From positions 246,543 to 310,542 of the forward strand of contig JAHJTC010000006.1 in the NCBI GenBank assembly GCA_018830105.1: DNA of 64,000 nucleotides, written 5' to 3'. Positions 16,592 through 25,444 of the stretch are shown one piece after another (position 1 is the first letter of the stretch; each line of letters opens with the position of its first letter). The translations under genes and the position numbers were made by a program. This stretch comes from Bacteroidota bacterium (lineage in GTDB: Bacteria > Bacteroidota > Bacteroidia > Bacteroidales > F082). A model generated the notes under the pieces. The model did not search any database, was not told the DNA's origin, and worked only from the letters and a program-made list of their open reading frames with translations.

Positions 16592-19033
16592 TCATTCATA
16601 CTTTATAGCATCAACAGGGTTTTTGTTCACTGCTTTAATGGCCTGACTATAAACTGTAACCAAGGCAACAACAATAGCTGCAAGTAGCCCCAGCGCAAAC
16701 CATGCCGGATGAAGTCCAACCCGATAAGCAAAATCATTCATCCATTCCTGCATCAGGAAATAGGTTAATGGGATGGCAATTATACCTGCCAACAATACCA
16801 ATTTCATAAAACCAAAAATCGTAAGCTTGATAAGATGCCAGGTGCTGCTTCCTAAAATTTTTCGGATGCCGATCTCTTTGGTGCGTTGTTCAATGGTGAA
16901 GGCAGAGAGTCCATATAAACCCAGACATGAAATCAAAACGACAATAAATGAAAAATACCCAAAAAGCGATAGCATTTTTTCTTCGCGCTGATATTGTCGG
17001 GCATACTGCTGATCGAGAAAATGGTAGTTGAAAAAATGTTTTTGATCAAAATTTTGCCAAATTTCGGCAATATGATCAATAGCCTGCCGGCTAAACGGGC
17101 CTTTTATTTTAACAGCAACATAATCTGGTTTGTCTCGCGAAAGTATAAATACAAGGGGTTCGATCGGATTGTGCAAGCTGCTATAATGAAAATCGTTAAC
17201 CATGCCTATTATCTTCCCTTCTACGTCCATGCCACAATACATATCAACACCAACCGGATTATCATAACCCAAAAATTCTGCGGCAGCCTTGTTTACCACA
17301 AAAGCTGTTTTCGAATCGTTCGGATATTCCTTCGAGAAAGTCCTGCCTTCCAAGGTCTTAATTTCGAGTAAATCGAAAAAATCATGATCAACAACGTATA
17401 GATTCATGGTGCGTACTTCCGGCTTGGCCGTATCGCCCAGGAAAAACATCAAACGCCCTGACTGATAACCCGGCAAGCTCTCAATTAGAGAAACTTGTTT
17501 TACTTCAGGAAGTTTTAAGAGCTCTTGTCGAAGCACTTCCTTGTTGTTGTAAAGTGTTGTATCTGATGGGAAATGAATAACCATTACCTGATCGAGCGCA
17601 ATTCCGCTGTCGTATTTGCGCATGAATTGCAATTGATCCGAAACGATTAATGTGCTTATAATTAAACTGATGGAAATCAGAAACTGAAACACCACAAGCG
17701 CCTTTCGGAGATTCGATGCGCTAAAAAGCTGCTTTTTGCCACTAAAACTACCGGAGCGCAACACATCCATCGGGCTGAATGACGACAAAACAAAGGCCGG
17801 AAAACTCCCGCTGATTAAACCTAAAAGCAACACGGCAAGCAACAGTAGCAAGCCCTTATGGATGTTATTTGCAGAATAAATTGCTGCAAGTGAGAGCTCC
17901 ATGCCTACGAGGGTATTAAACCAGGGCAACAGCAGCTCTGTAACTAATAATGCCAGCACAAAAGCCAAAAAGGCGGTGAAAATACTTTCGCCTAAAAACT
18001 GTATGATGAGCTGTGATCTCTGGGCTCCCGCCACCTTACGTATCCCGATTTCGCGGGCACGTTTTATCGACCGGGCAGTAGCCAGGTTCATATAGTTGAT
18101 AGAGGCAATAAGTAACAGGAAAACAGCGATGTAGGCAAACATTTTCACGAAACGTTTGTTCGTATTCGAGGCGCTGTCGTACTGCAGATGATTGTTGAAA
18201 TGAATACTGCTCACAGGCTCAATAGCCATTTTGATGTCGCCATCCACATTTACCTGTTGTATCCAGGGTTTGATCGTATTTTGTCGCAGCGACTCCAGCT
18301 TTTTGTCGAATCCCTCAATGAGGGCTTCATCTTTGAAACGTATATAGGTATATCCCAGAAGCCAAAACCAATCTCTCTTCATTTGATCAATGGTTTCCTG
18401 CTTCATGGTGCTCATCGAAATCAGCGCGTCAAAAAGCAAATGCGACTGACAAGCTTCCTTATCGATCACGCCGGTTACTTTGTAAGTTGTAGTTTTTATA
18501 CGGATTAGCTGTCCGAATGCAGCTTGATCTCCAAAAATATTTTTTGCTGTTTTTTTACTTATTACCAGGCTCTTGGGTTCAGAAAGTGCTGTATTAGGAT
18601 CTCCTTCAACGAAAGGATAATCGAAAACATTAAAAAAATCGGCATCGGCCATAGTGTACGAAGGGATTTCATACATTTTGTCGTCATAATATACCGTAAC
18701 ACCAACCTGATCATTAGAAAAACTCGTCCTGAAAATCATCGTAGCAGCTTTAATATCAGGGAAATCGTTTTTCATGGCTTGCGCCATATTGTAAGATGAG
18801 AGTGCAAAGTGATCTTCCCTTCCGTTAAAATCCAGGCTGGCATGCAGCCGATAAATCTGTTCATGATCGCGCCACGATTTGTCGTAGCTGTATTCGTGTA
18901 CCAGAAACAGAAAAATGAGAATAAAAACAATCAAGCCGATGGATAAACCAAATATATTGATCAGGGCATGAGTGCGTTGCCTTTTGATGTTTCGCAGACT
19001 CAGCAACAGATAATTAGACAGCAAACCGAACAT
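16592..19033 (-). CDS. MacB/FtsX-type ABC transporter permease (copy 4)
   Basis: An 813-residue permease. TM1 is INIFGLSIGLIVFILIFLFL. The first cytoplasmic signature is KRAREIGIRKVAGAQRSQL and the second is QRTKEIGIRKILGSSTWHL; the C terminus is NPVDAIKYE. Both periplasmic domains are intact by length. It is placed 56 bases after the small NTF2-like gene, the longest gap in the operon, so an internal promoter is possible, but I saw no convincing box. Substrate unknown. Confidence 0.92.
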   Translation of the reverse strand: MFGLLSNYLLLSLRNIKRQRTHALINIFGLSIGLIVFILIFLFLVHEYSYDKSWRDHEQIYRLHASLDFNGREDHFALSSYNMAQAMKNDFPDIKAATMIFRTSFSNDQVGVTVYYDDKMYEIPSYTMADADFFNVFDYPFVEGDPNTALSEPKSLVISKKTAKNIFGDQAAFGQLIRIKTTTYKVTGVIDKEACQSHLLFDALISMSTMKQETIDQMKRDWFWLLGYTYIRFKDEALIEGFDKKLESLRQNTIKPWIQQVNVDGDIKMAIEPVSSIHFNNHLQYDSASNTNKRFVKMFAYIAVFLLLIASINYMNLATARSIKRAREIGIRKVAGAQRSQLIIQFLGESIFTAFLAFVLALLVTELLLPWFNTLVGMELSLAAIYSANNIHKGLLLLLAVLLLGLISGSFPAFVLSSFSPMDVLRSGSFSGKKQLFSASNLRKALVVFQFLISISLIISTLIVSDQLQFMRKYDSGIALDQVMVIHFPSDTTLYNNKEVLRQELLKLPEVKQVSLIESLPGYQSGRLMFFLGDTAKPEVRTMNLYVVDHDFFDLLEIKTLEGRTFSKEYPNDSKTAFVVNKAAAEFLGYDNPVGVDMYCGMDVEGKIIGMVNDFHYSSLHNPIEPLVFILSRDKPDYVAVKIKGPFSRQAIDHIAEIWQNFDQKHFFNYHFLDQQYARQYQREEKMLSLFGYFSFIVVLISCLGLYGLSAFTIEQRTKEIGIRKILGSSTWHLIKLTIFGFMKLVLLAGIIAIPLTYFLMQEWMNDFAYRVGLHPAWFALGLLAAIVVALVTVYSQAIKAVNKNPVDAIKYE

Positions 19034-19089
19034 GACACGATGATTAGATGATATTTAAGGATCACTTATTTAGAGAACTGCATTTTGAA

Positions 19090-19533
19090 TTATTCGGGCA
19101 ATCTGTAATAGATTTTGCTCACAATACGCCAGCCTTTGTCGAGTTTGTAGAGTAGCAGATAGTCGGTAAACAGCTGTTTGCCTTCACGGAACAGTTCCAC
19201 TTTTGCGACAGCAGCATCACCGCTCACATCAATAAGCGGGAATTTTGCTGTTACCACGGCTTCGTTTGCGTTTGTCCTGGCATTGGCCATGGCTTGTTGT
19301 ATGGATTCTATCCAGCTGTATATCGGAAATTTTGTGAGCAAGCCATTTCTTGTTCCAATCATTTCAAATCCGGGATGAAAACCCGCTGTTATTTTTTCTA
19401 TCCCGGCACGGTTGTGAATGCCCTCAACATAAGCTGTTTGAATAACAGTTTGTATAAGTTCTTTTTCTGCTTGCTGAGCCATGATAAAATTGCTCCCTGC
19501 AAGAAGTATTAAACTGAAGATGACTGATTTCAT
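19090..19533 (-). CDS. Secreted NTF2-like / putative lumazine-binding-family protein
   Basis: A 147-residue protein with a signal peptide (MKSVIFSLILLAGSNFIMA, cleavage before QQAEKEL) followed by a small alpha+beta domain with the features of the SnoaL/NTF2-like putative lumazine-binding family: an N-terminal helix IQTVIQTAYVEGIHN, then FHPGFEMIG, and the strand pair AVAKVELFREGKQLFTDYLLLYKLDKGWRI (quoted in part; residues about 107-138). It would be periplasmic or exported. It is embedded between permease copies 3 and 4, which suggests a periplasmic partner of the transporter, but no function is demonstrated for such proteins. Confidence 0.75.
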   Translation of the reverse strand: MKSVIFSLILLAGSNFIMAQQAEKELIQTVIQTAYVEGIHNRAGIEKITAGFHPGFEMIGTRNGLLTKFPIYSWIESIQQAMANARTNANEAVVTAKFPLIDVSGDAAVAKVELFREGKQLFTDYLLLYKLDKGWRIVSKIYYRLPE

Positions 19534-19572
19534 AACAATAAGTTTGATGGTTACGTATTTTTCATTTGAATT

Positions 19573-19833
19573 TTATTCGCTGCTTTTCCTAAACATCAGC
19601 GAAATGTTTTTTTCAGTAGGAGGCCCTATTTCGACCAGTTCCCAGTTTTTGTCGTATTCGGCGATTTTATGCCGTAACACTTGCACTTTTTCTTTAGGAG
19701 GCACATCGTTGCCTTCCCAGTCCAGCAATTCAACCCGGTATTTCATGGTTTGCTTGCGGCCGTTGATGCGAACATCAATTTCAACATTTTGTTCCTGATC
19801 AAGATCTGGAATTAGAATAACAACTTCTTTCAT
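19573..19833 (-). CDS. Small hypothetical protein inside the FtsX operon
   Basis: An 86-residue protein that I do not recognise. It has no signal peptide and no membrane segment, is rich in charged residues, and reads as beta strands at the start (VVILIPDLDQ, VEIDVRINGRKQTMKYRVELLDW quoted in part), so it is probably cytoplasmic. The gene lies 11 bases after permease copy 3 and 39 bases before the NTF2-like gene, in the same orientation, which supports it as real. A regulatory or assembly role in the transporter is only a guess. Confidence 0.6.
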   Translation of the reverse strand: MKEVVILIPDLDQEQNVEIDVRINGRKQTMKYRVELLDWEGNDVPPKEKVQVLRHKIAEYDKNWELVEIGPPTEKNISLMFRKSSE

Positions 19834-19844
19834 AGCGGTAGGTT

Positions 19845-22280
19845 TTATTCGTATTTAAGAGAAAATGCAGGATTGGTTCGAGATGCTTTTATTGTTTGAT
19901 ACAGCACGGTTACTAATGCAAGAACGAGCGCAAATACACCTGCGATGATAAAAACATGCCAGGGCATATCAATCCGATAGGCAAAATTGTTTAGCCAGTG
20001 ATTCACCAGATAGAAGGAAAGCGGCCAGGCAACAATATTGGCGTAGAGCACCCATTTGGTAAAATCGCGCGAAAGCATAAAAACGATGGTGGAGTCGTTG
20101 GCGCCTAGCACTTTTCTGATGCCGATTTCTTTGGTGCGGCTTTCAGTAGTGTAAGCTGTGAGACCAAACAACCCGAGCGAGGCTACAAAAAGTGCCAGTA
20201 TGCTGAAGATAGTATAGATGACACGGGTTTTATGGTCGTTTTGATAAAGCTTGGCAAGGGTTTGGTCCAAAAAAGTATAAACAAATGGATGTCCGGTTTG
20301 CATTTCATTCCAGCTTTCTTCCAGAAAACTGATTGCTTCGCGGGTTTTCCCTGCCTGAACACGCACGGCCATGCGATTTGCCCATCCTCCTTCGGGAAGC
20401 ATATATATGGCTATGGGTTGAACTTTTTGATGGAAAGAGTTGAAATGGAAATCCTTAACGACTCCAACAATGTCATGAATACTGCTTTCTTCGTCTGTGC
20501 CTGTTTGCAGAATTAACTTTTCCGATTCGAGATCTGTTAAACCTAGCGACCGAACAGCCTGCTCATTAATGATAACTTTTGCTGTATCAGTAGCATTTCC
20601 ATCGCTATAAAACCTGCCCCAGCTCATCTCCATGCCCATCGTTTTGAGGTAATCCGGATCAACATAGGTGAGCTCCATCACATGAAGTTCTTCTACCGGC
20701 CTGCCTTTAATCCGGTGAGCATTTGAGCTGTAACTGTCGCCCGGTAAATCAATGGCATAGGCGGCATTTAGAATGGCAGGATTTTGTAATATCTTGTCTT
20801 TGAAAGATTTCATCGATGTTCCAAGCCCGTTTGCGCGCTTAATTACAAGCAGCTGTTCCGAGTCGAAACCTATTTTTTTCTGTTGAATGTATTCCATCTG
20901 CATGAAGATGATAATGGTAGTGATAAGCAGGGTGATACTGATCGTAAACTGGAAAAGCACCAGAATACTTCTCAATTTGATATTTTTTCCGCTGCCGGAT
21001 TTGGTGAGCTGCTTTTTAATTGTTTTGACAGGGCTGAAAGCGGAAAGAAAAAACGCCGGATAACTCCCTGCTATAAAACCTGTTACTGCTACAATAACTA
21101 CAATGAAGAGCAGTGATTGTGCCATACCGAAATCGGAAAACGACAGGTTTTTTTCAGCAAGGCGATTAAACGCAGGCAGTGAGATTTCGATGATTATCAA
21201 GGCAAAAACCATTGCTATAACGGTAAGCAGCAACGACTCGCCAATGAATTGACGAATCAATTGCGGACGCGTCCCTCCAAGCACCTTTTTTATGCCAACT
21301 TCTTTAGCACGACTTGCAGAGCGCGCTGTTGTCAGATTCATGAAGTTGATACAGGCAATCAAAAGGATAAAAATAGCAATGATACTAAAGATGTACACAT
21401 GTTGAATGCTGCCATTCGCTTCATATTCACCTTCAATATTTGAGTGAAGGTGAATGGATTCGAGCGATCTTATCTTATAACCATACGACTGACCAGCTTG
21501 TTGGAATTCTTCAAGGGTGATGCCAATTAACCTGACGAGTTCGGGACCAATATATTTTTCAACAAGAGCCGGTATTTTGTCTTCAAGTAATTGTGGGTCA
21601 GCGCCTTCTTTTAATAGAAAGTAGGTTTGTGGACTTTGTGCAAACCAGTTGTTATTGTTATGAAATGGATCGGACACGAAAGAAGCAATCAGTTCCGGTT
21701 TCACATGCGAATTATGAGGGACATCGCGCATCACCCCTGTAACGGTATAATTATTTTCGTTGTCCTCGGTAATCGTTTTGCCAATAGGAGAGCTGTCGCC
21801 AAAGTACTTCTTTGCAGCAGATTCGCTTAAAACTATGGTTCCTGCATGCTTAAGCACAGTTTTCGGGTCGCCTTCAATAAGTTCAAAATCAAATATTTCG
21901 AAGAAGCTCGAATCGGCAAAAAAGAATTTGTCTTCAATAAAAGTGGATTCACCCACACGAAAGGAGCGCTGCGATCTGTTCCAAAGACGCGTAACCATTT
22001 CTATTTCAGGGAATTCTTTAAGCATCGTTTCGGCCAATGGCGAAGGGGTATAGGTGCCTTCAAACTCACTATTTCCAATCAACGATTTGTTATTGAGCCG
22101 ATAGATGCGTTCTGATTTACTGTGAAACTTATCATAGCTCAACTCGTCACTTATGTAGAACAAGATAAGCAAGCAGGCCGCCAATCCAATTGCCAGGCCG
22201 GTAATATTTATCATTGTAAACCCGGGTTTCCTAATCAGGTTGCGATAAGCGGTAAGGAAATTATATTTAAACATCATCAT
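19845..22280 (-). CDS. MacB/FtsX-type ABC transporter permease (copy 3)
   Basis: An 811-residue permease; two extra methionines precede the third, and any could be the start. TM1 is INITGLAIGLAACLLILFYI, the first cytoplasmic signature is SRAKEVGIKKVLGGTRPQL, the second is SRTKEIGIRKVLGANDSTI, and the C terminus is NPAFSLKYE. The start lies only 2 bases after the stop of copy 2, so the two are likely translationally coupled. Eight TM segments and two large periplasmic domains are in the normal order. Confidence 0.92.
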   Translation of the reverse strand: MMMFKYNFLTAYRNLIRKPGFTMINITGLAIGLAACLLILFYISDELSYDKFHSKSERIYRLNNKSLIGNSEFEGTYTPSPLAETMLKEFPEIEMVTRLWNRSQRSFRVGESTFIEDKFFFADSSFFEIFDFELIEGDPKTVLKHAGTIVLSESAAKKYFGDSSPIGKTITEDNENNYTVTGVMRDVPHNSHVKPELIASFVSDPFHNNNNWFAQSPQTYFLLKEGADPQLLEDKIPALVEKYIGPELVRLIGITLEEFQQAGQSYGYKIRSLESIHLHSNIEGEYEANGSIQHVYIFSIIAIFILLIACINFMNLTTARSASRAKEVGIKKVLGGTRPQLIRQFIGESLLLTVIAMVFALIIIEISLPAFNRLAEKNLSFSDFGMAQSLLFIVVIVAVTGFIAGSYPAFFLSAFSPVKTIKKQLTKSGSGKNIKLRSILVLFQFTISITLLITTIIIFMQMEYIQQKKIGFDSEQLLVIKRANGLGTSMKSFKDKILQNPAILNAAYAIDLPGDSYSSNAHRIKGRPVEELHVMELTYVDPDYLKTMGMEMSWGRFYSDGNATDTAKVIINEQAVRSLGLTDLESEKLILQTGTDEESSIHDIVGVVKDFHFNSFHQKVQPIAIYMLPEGGWANRMAVRVQAGKTREAISFLEESWNEMQTGHPFVYTFLDQTLAKLYQNDHKTRVIYTIFSILALFVASLGLFGLTAYTTESRTKEIGIRKVLGANDSTIVFMLSRDFTKWVLYANIVAWPLSFYLVNHWLNNFAYRIDMPWHVFIIAGVFALVLALVTVLYQTIKASRTNPAFSLKYE

Positions 22281-22282
22281 CG

Positions 22283-24679
22283 TTAGTCGTTTTTGAGTGC
22301 GTTAACCGGATTTGAAACTGCTGCCCGTCGTGCATGAACAGAAACAGTAATTACGGCAATGAGTAAGGCAGCAAGAAGGGATATCAGACCGTCGAAAATG
22401 CTTATGTTAACAGCATAAGCAAACTGTTCGAGCATTTGCTTTGCAAAGATATAACCCACCGGAAGTGCAAGGACTCCCGCAATCCCGATAAGGATTAGGA
22501 ATTCGCGTATGATCAGATGCATCATTTGAAATACGGAGCCACCCAGAACTTTTCTGATGCTAATTTCTCTGCTTCGCTGTTCTACTCGCAGGGCAGTGAG
22601 GCCGTATAAACCCAATGCTGAAATCAAAATAGCCAAAACCGTAAATAAGGTAAACAGTCGGATACTGTTTCGATCATTTCGATATTGTCTTTCAAGGCGT
22701 TCCTCGGCCGAAATCCAGTCGAAAGGCTTGCCAGGAAAGAGTTTGTTCCAGGAATTCTCAAGGCCTTCAACAACAGATTTAGCATCGTCAGGCTGGTATT
22801 TTACACAAACTATATGGTATCCATCAGGATTTAACATATAGGCTGCCGGCTCAATCTTACTGTGAATTGAATAGTAATGGTAATCGCTGATTACCCCAAT
22901 TACTGTGGGTTTTTGAAGGCTGTCGCTGTCATCAAATGATTTGAATTTCTTGCCAATGGGATTCGTCCATCCCAAGGCTTTAACAGCGGCCTGATTTAAG
23001 ACAATTGCTTCATCTTCTGAAGCATAAGCCTCGTTGAAATTACGTCCTTCGATAATTGGAATATCCATGAGCGAGAAAAAGTCAGCATCGATATAACCGG
23101 CCCGAACCATCAATTTCTGATCAGCGGTATCATCAACAGTTATGGTAAATTGACTCCCAGCAACGCCATTGATATTTGAAGCAGCCGCAACTTGACCAAC
23201 ACCTGAAAGACTTTTAAATTCCTGCTTTAGCAATGCTGCATCCGCTGCTACATCACCGCCATGAAGTGCTACACCAATGACTTTGTCGTAATTGTAGCCC
23301 AAATCTTTATGCATTACAAACTGGATTTGGCGACTTGTAACAATCACAATAAAAATCAGTGCAATGGCAACAGAGAATTGAAAAACCACCAGTGCTTTAC
23401 TCAGCCAACCACCAAATTTGGAGCCGCTTTCACGCGTTCCTTTCAAGGCTTCGATAGCCTGAAAACGACTGATAAAGAATGCCGGATAAACTCCAGATAA
23501 TAAACTTATTACAATCCAAATGATAAGCAAACCAACATTAAACAACGGGTTGTTGAAAAACTGAACTTTCAGCTGAATATCCAGAAGCCGATTAAATTCG
23601 GGCAGGCTTAGTTCAACTAAAAACAAGGCACCTATCAATGCTAATAAAGTAATGATAACTGACTCGCCCAGAAATTGATACACGAGATTTAGCCGGGATG
23701 CGCCAAGTGTTTTTCGCACGCCAACTTCTTTGGCACGTTTTACTGAACGGGCAATTGCCAGGTTGATAAAATTGATGCAGGCAATGATAATAATAATCAA
23801 GGCGATGATCACAAAAGCGATGATCAGATTGAAATCTCCCTGGGCATAATTGTTTTGAAATTTAATATGACCTGCATGGAGATGGATATCACTTACTGCC
23901 TGAAGGTATATTTCAGGGCCACTTGTTAATGAACTTAAAGCCTTGTTTTCAGTTAGTAAATTGTGAACTTTTTCAGCAGTTTCATCTGGTTTTGCTGTTG
24001 GACTTAGCACTACATATACTCCCATGGAGTTTGAATTCCAATCTTTCAGAAAGGGATATTTTGTTAGAGCGGATTCATATGAAACAAGCATGTCCATTTG
24101 CAAATGAGCGTTTTCGGGCTGATCTTCCATTACCGCCCTGATGGTATAGCCGTTTTCGTAATTGAACACGAGCTGTTTATTGAGGGCATTTTCTGCACTG
24201 CCAAAATATTTTTTGGCAGTCTTTAATGAAATTACCACACTTTTAAGCTCAGTTAATGCTTTGGTCGTATCGCCCGCGACCAGCTTAATGCCAAAGATTC
24301 TAAATACCGATTGATCCGTCCAAATCACATTGTCCTGTGTGTGATAATCTTCCTCAACACGCACAGGAACAGCACCCCAGGCCATCATGCGCACGGCATC
24401 TTTTATCTCAGGGATAACCTTTACCGCCTCTTCAGACAATGGCCCGGGATTAAAAGCTACATGCTGTTCACCAACGCCCTCTGCCTGCTGAATTTGTGTT
24501 ACCCTATATAGATTTTCTATTTCAGGGATGTGCTTGTCAAAGCTCAAATGAAACTGTATGTAAAGCAAAATCAGTAAGAAAGCAGCAATACCGGTGCTTA
24601 AGCCCACCACATTAATCAGGGTGTAGGACAATTGACGAATGAGATTTCGAAAGGCTATTTTGAAATAGTTAGCATACAT
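22283..24679 (-). CDS. MacB/FtsX-type ABC transporter permease (copy 2)
   Basis: A 798-residue permease. TM1 is INVVGLSTGIAAFLLILLYI. The cytoplasmic signatures are KRAKEVGVRKTLGASRLNL in the first repeat and QRSREISIRKVLGGSVFQM in the second. The C terminus is NPVNALKND. The gene is 44 bases after the ATPase gene, so it is the first permease following the ATPase. All structural elements of the family are present. Confidence 0.92.
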   Translation of the reverse strand: MYANYFKIAFRNLIRQLSYTLINVVGLSTGIAAFLLILLYIQFHLSFDKHIPEIENLYRVTQIQQAEGVGEQHVAFNPGPLSEEAVKVIPEIKDAVRMMAWGAVPVRVEEDYHTQDNVIWTDQSVFRIFGIKLVAGDTTKALTELKSVVISLKTAKKYFGSAENALNKQLVFNYENGYTIRAVMEDQPENAHLQMDMLVSYESALTKYPFLKDWNSNSMGVYVVLSPTAKPDETAEKVHNLLTENKALSSLTSGPEIYLQAVSDIHLHAGHIKFQNNYAQGDFNLIIAFVIIALIIIIIACINFINLAIARSVKRAKEVGVRKTLGASRLNLVYQFLGESVIITLLALIGALFLVELSLPEFNRLLDIQLKVQFFNNPLFNVGLLIIWIVISLLSGVYPAFFISRFQAIEALKGTRESGSKFGGWLSKALVVFQFSVAIALIFIVIVTSRQIQFVMHKDLGYNYDKVIGVALHGGDVAADAALLKQEFKSLSGVGQVAAASNINGVAGSQFTITVDDTADQKLMVRAGYIDADFFSLMDIPIIEGRNFNEAYASEDEAIVLNQAAVKALGWTNPIGKKFKSFDDSDSLQKPTVIGVISDYHYYSIHSKIEPAAYMLNPDGYHIVCVKYQPDDAKSVVEGLENSWNKLFPGKPFDWISAEERLERQYRNDRNSIRLFTLFTVLAILISALGLYGLTALRVEQRSREISIRKVLGGSVFQMMHLIIREFLILIGIAGVLALPVGYIFAKQMLEQFAYAVNISIFDGLISLLAALLIAVITVSVHARRAAVSNPVNALKND

Positions 24680-24723
24680 AATGGCATGAATTTATCCGCA
24701 TTAAAGCTTAAAGGTGAACGAGA

Positions 24724-25413
24724 TTAGAGAATATTTTTAGTGATGTTCTCGTTGATAATCTGACCATCAAAGAGTCTGATCACTCTTTGCGCATAAGTGG
24801 CATCGCGTTGCGAGTGAGTTACCATAATAATGGTTGTTCCATTCACATTCAGGTCGTTAAGCAGATTCATCACTTCTTCTCCGTGCGCCGAGTCAAGATT
24901 ACCGGTAGGCTCATCCGCCAGTATAAGCGCTGGTTTGGCAACAACTGCACGTGCAACGGCAACGCGCTGCTGCTGTCCACCCGAAAGCTGTAACGGAAAA
25001 TGCTTGCTGCGGTGGGCAATTTGCATTTGTTCAAGTACTTCGTTCACCCGCTTGCGGCGATCCTTTGAGGGCATGCCCAGATAAATTAGCGGCAGCTCAA
25101 CATTTTCAAAAACGGTTAATTCATCGATCAGGTTGAAATTCTGAAAAACAAAGCCAATGTTTTCCTTGCGCAAGTTGGCGCGCTGACGTTCACTGCTTTT
25201 TCCTACTTCCTTGTCCAAAAAGGAATATTTTCCTCCCGATGGATTATCGAGCAATCCAAGAATGTTGAGCAGGGTTGATTTACCACAGCCCGAAGGACCC
25301 ATGATAGCAACAAATTCGCCCTTGTGAATTTCGAACGAAACTTCGTTCAATGCTGTTGTTTCCACTTCATCAGTGCGGAATACTTTGGTTAATTTTTCAG
25401 CTTTAATCATCAT
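24724..25413 (-). CDS. ABC transporter ATP-binding protein (LolD/MacB type)
   Basis: The 229-residue ATPase powers the FtsX-type permeases. The motifs are complete: Walker [10 protein letters not shown] at 39-47, Q-loop Gln91, signature LSGGQQQR at 143-150, Walker [10 protein letters not shown] at 166-174 and H-loop His200. This is the only ATPase gene in an operon with six permeases, so one ATPase may serve several permease pairings, or other ATPases are encoded elsewhere. It lies between permease copy 1 (31 bases) and copy 2 (44 bases). Confidence 0.95.
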   Translation of the reverse strand: MMIKAEKLTKVFRTDEVETTALNEVSFEIHKGEFVAIMGPSGCGKSTLLNILGLLDNPSGGKYSFLDKEVGKSSERQRANLRKENIGFVFQNFNLIDELTVFENVELPLIYLGMPSKDRRKRVNEVLEQMQIAHRSKHFPLQLSGGQQQRVAVARAVVAKPALILADEPTGNLDSAHGEEVMNLLNDLNVNGTTIIMVTHSQRDATYAQRVIRLFDGQIINENITKNIL

Positions 25414-25444
25414 TTTTTGATTTAATAATTATAAAATAATTGAA

